A stretch of DNA of 6,231 nt from Planctomycetota bacterium (GTDB taxonomy: Bacteria; Planctomycetota; Phycisphaerae; FEN-1346), in the NCBI GenBank assembly GCA_026387055.1, contig JAPLML010000694.1:1-6231 (forward strand). The letters run 5' to 3'. Below are positions 5,959 to 6,231 of the stretch, piece by piece (position 1 is the first letter of the stretch; each line of letters begins with the position of its first letter). The notes beneath the pieces were generated by a model that was not told where the DNA came from, searched no databases, and saw nothing but the letters and a program-made list of their open reading frames with translations. The position numbers and the translations under genes were made by a program.

Positions 5959-5966
5959 AAGCCGGC
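5959..5966. repeat. Target-site duplication, right copy (AAGCCGGC)
   Basis: Exact match to 5798-5805. Its position just past the degenerate GGGC terminus fixes the element boundary, and removing one octamer with the element rejoins the palindrome arm correctly. Confidence 0.82.
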
Positions 5967-6029
5967 CGTGGCACCCGTGCACACTTGCCGCAGCACTCAA
6001 CCCATACCGAGGTCCGCCGCACTTCACCC

Positions 6030-6231
6030 CTACTCCGGCGGCGGGACGTCGACCACGCGGCCCTTGCGCCGGGCCTTCTCGGCGGCGAAGACCATCAGGT
6101 GCGACGCCAGCGTCTCGGTGACGCCGGTGAGGATCTTCGAAGAGTCGCCGGTCGCGACGGCGCCGACGAAGGCTTGCATCAGCCGGTAGTCGCCGCCGCC
6201 ATGGCCATAGTCGTCGGCGATGTCGGGCCGC
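6030..6231 (-). CDS. Gfo/Idh/MocA-family oxidoreductase, C-terminal 66 residues (N-terminus beyond window edge)
   Basis: The frame enters from the right edge and ends at TAG (6032-6030). The visible residues include DYGHGGGDYRLMQAFVGAV (7-25), then a GDSSKILTGVTETLASHLMV stretch, AAEKARRKGRVVDV and the end PPPE. The pattern HGGGDxxLMxAFVxAV, then a short acidic turn, then xxSHLMxFAAExARRxGxVV is the usual C-terminal end of Gfo/Idh/MocA dehydrogenases. These are cytoplasmic NAD(P)-dependent enzymes acting on sugars and their derivatives. The nucleotide-binding fold and catalytic residues lie outside the window, so the substrate cannot be judged. Together with the beta-helix protein it suggests a carbohydrate-use neighbourhood, but 342 repeat-rich bases separate the two genes. 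Confidence 0.85.
   Translation of the reverse strand, partial: RPDIADDYGHGGGDYRLMQAFVGAVATGDSSKILTGVTETLASHLMVFAAEKARRKGRVVDVPPPE

Larger units (their letters stand above)
5745..5974. repeat. 27-bp perfect palindrome interrupted by a miniature element
   Basis: The left arm is 5745-5771 (begins GTGCCACGGCCGG). The right arm is split: 5787-5805, then 5967-5974 after the element and its second 8-bp repeat. Rejoined, the arms pair over 27 bp without mismatch around a 15-base loop (5772-5786). Even without rejoining, 5754-5771 pairs with 5787-5804 over 18 bp. It sits downstream of the oxidoreductase stop and could have ended or protected that transcript, but no U-tract follows. Confidence 0.88.
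5688..6029. other. Non-coding region between oxidoreductase and beta-helix genes
   Basis: The 342 bases hold no credible gene. Bases 5702-5744 form the leader of the beta-helix gene; a TATACG on the minus strand is the only promoter-like hexamer and has no convincing partner. Bases 5745-5974 are a palindrome split by the second miniature element. Bases 5975-6029 show nothing recognisable. Confidence 0.8.

Noticed and set aside
1853..5966. Composite transposon carrying the beta-helix and amidohydrolase genes between two inverted element copies
   Set aside because: A unit that moved as a whole would have one shared duplication at its outer borders. Instead each copy has its own different octamer on both sides (TCGCCGGT, AAGCCGGC), which indicates two separate insertions.
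5745..5974. Intrinsic terminator of the oxidoreductase gene
   Set aside because: The restored stem is strong, but no T-rich run follows it on the minus strand, so I list it only as a palindrome.
5684..6189. Several small open frames on both strands across the right-hand intergenic region
   Set aside because: They read through the inverted repeats and the end of the oxidoreductase gene in the wrong frame, with no ribosome site or recognisable domain.

Overview
The window is GC-rich. It carries four protein genes, all on the minus strand, separated by two repeat-filled intergenic stretches of about 340 to 380 bases. The gene mix is a Gfo/Idh/MocA oxidoreductase, a large secreted right-handed beta-helix protein of the GH141-like kind, a small amidohydrolase_2-type metal hydrolase, and a RecQ helicase with a late zinc motif. 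This mix and the base composition suggest an uncultured Planctomycetota member or a similar carbohydrate-degrading lineage. That placement is inference from gene content only; no rRNA or other phylogenetic marker is present.

In transcription order (right to left): the last 66 codons of the oxidoreductase (6030-6231); a non-coding stretch (5688-6029) holding an interrupted 27-bp palindrome and a mobile-element copy; the 907-residue beta-helix protein (2964-5687, TTG start with a full Shine-Dalgarno); a 97-base gap filled by a two-tier hairpin; the amidohydrolase (2060-2866); a 379-base non-coding stretch (1681-2059) with tandem repeats and a second mobile-element copy; then RecQ (1-1680), which runs off the left edge. 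The beta-helix protein and the amidohydrolase may be co-transcribed. The first three genes look like part of a polysaccharide or small-molecule catabolic neighbourhood, while RecQ is an unrelated housekeeping or repair gene.

The most interesting content is intergenic. A 134-bp element with 16-bp terminal inverted repeats (1861-1994) and an inverted 153-bp relative (5806-5958) are about 96% identical apart from a 19-base insertion. Each is flanked by its own exact 8-bp direct repeat (TCGCCGGT and AAGCCGGC). Removing either element plus one 8-mer regenerates a hairpin: a perfect 27-bp stem at the right-hand site, and at the left-hand site a two-tier stem with the same architecture as the intact hairpin at 2894-2960. 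This looks like a non-autonomous miniature transposable element that inserted twice, independently, into stems of intergenic palindromes at a shared GCCGG core. The palindromes with CGTTTAGCCG / CGGCTAAACG arms form a second dispersed repeat family with tandemly expanded arms and pair-preserving changes in the stem.
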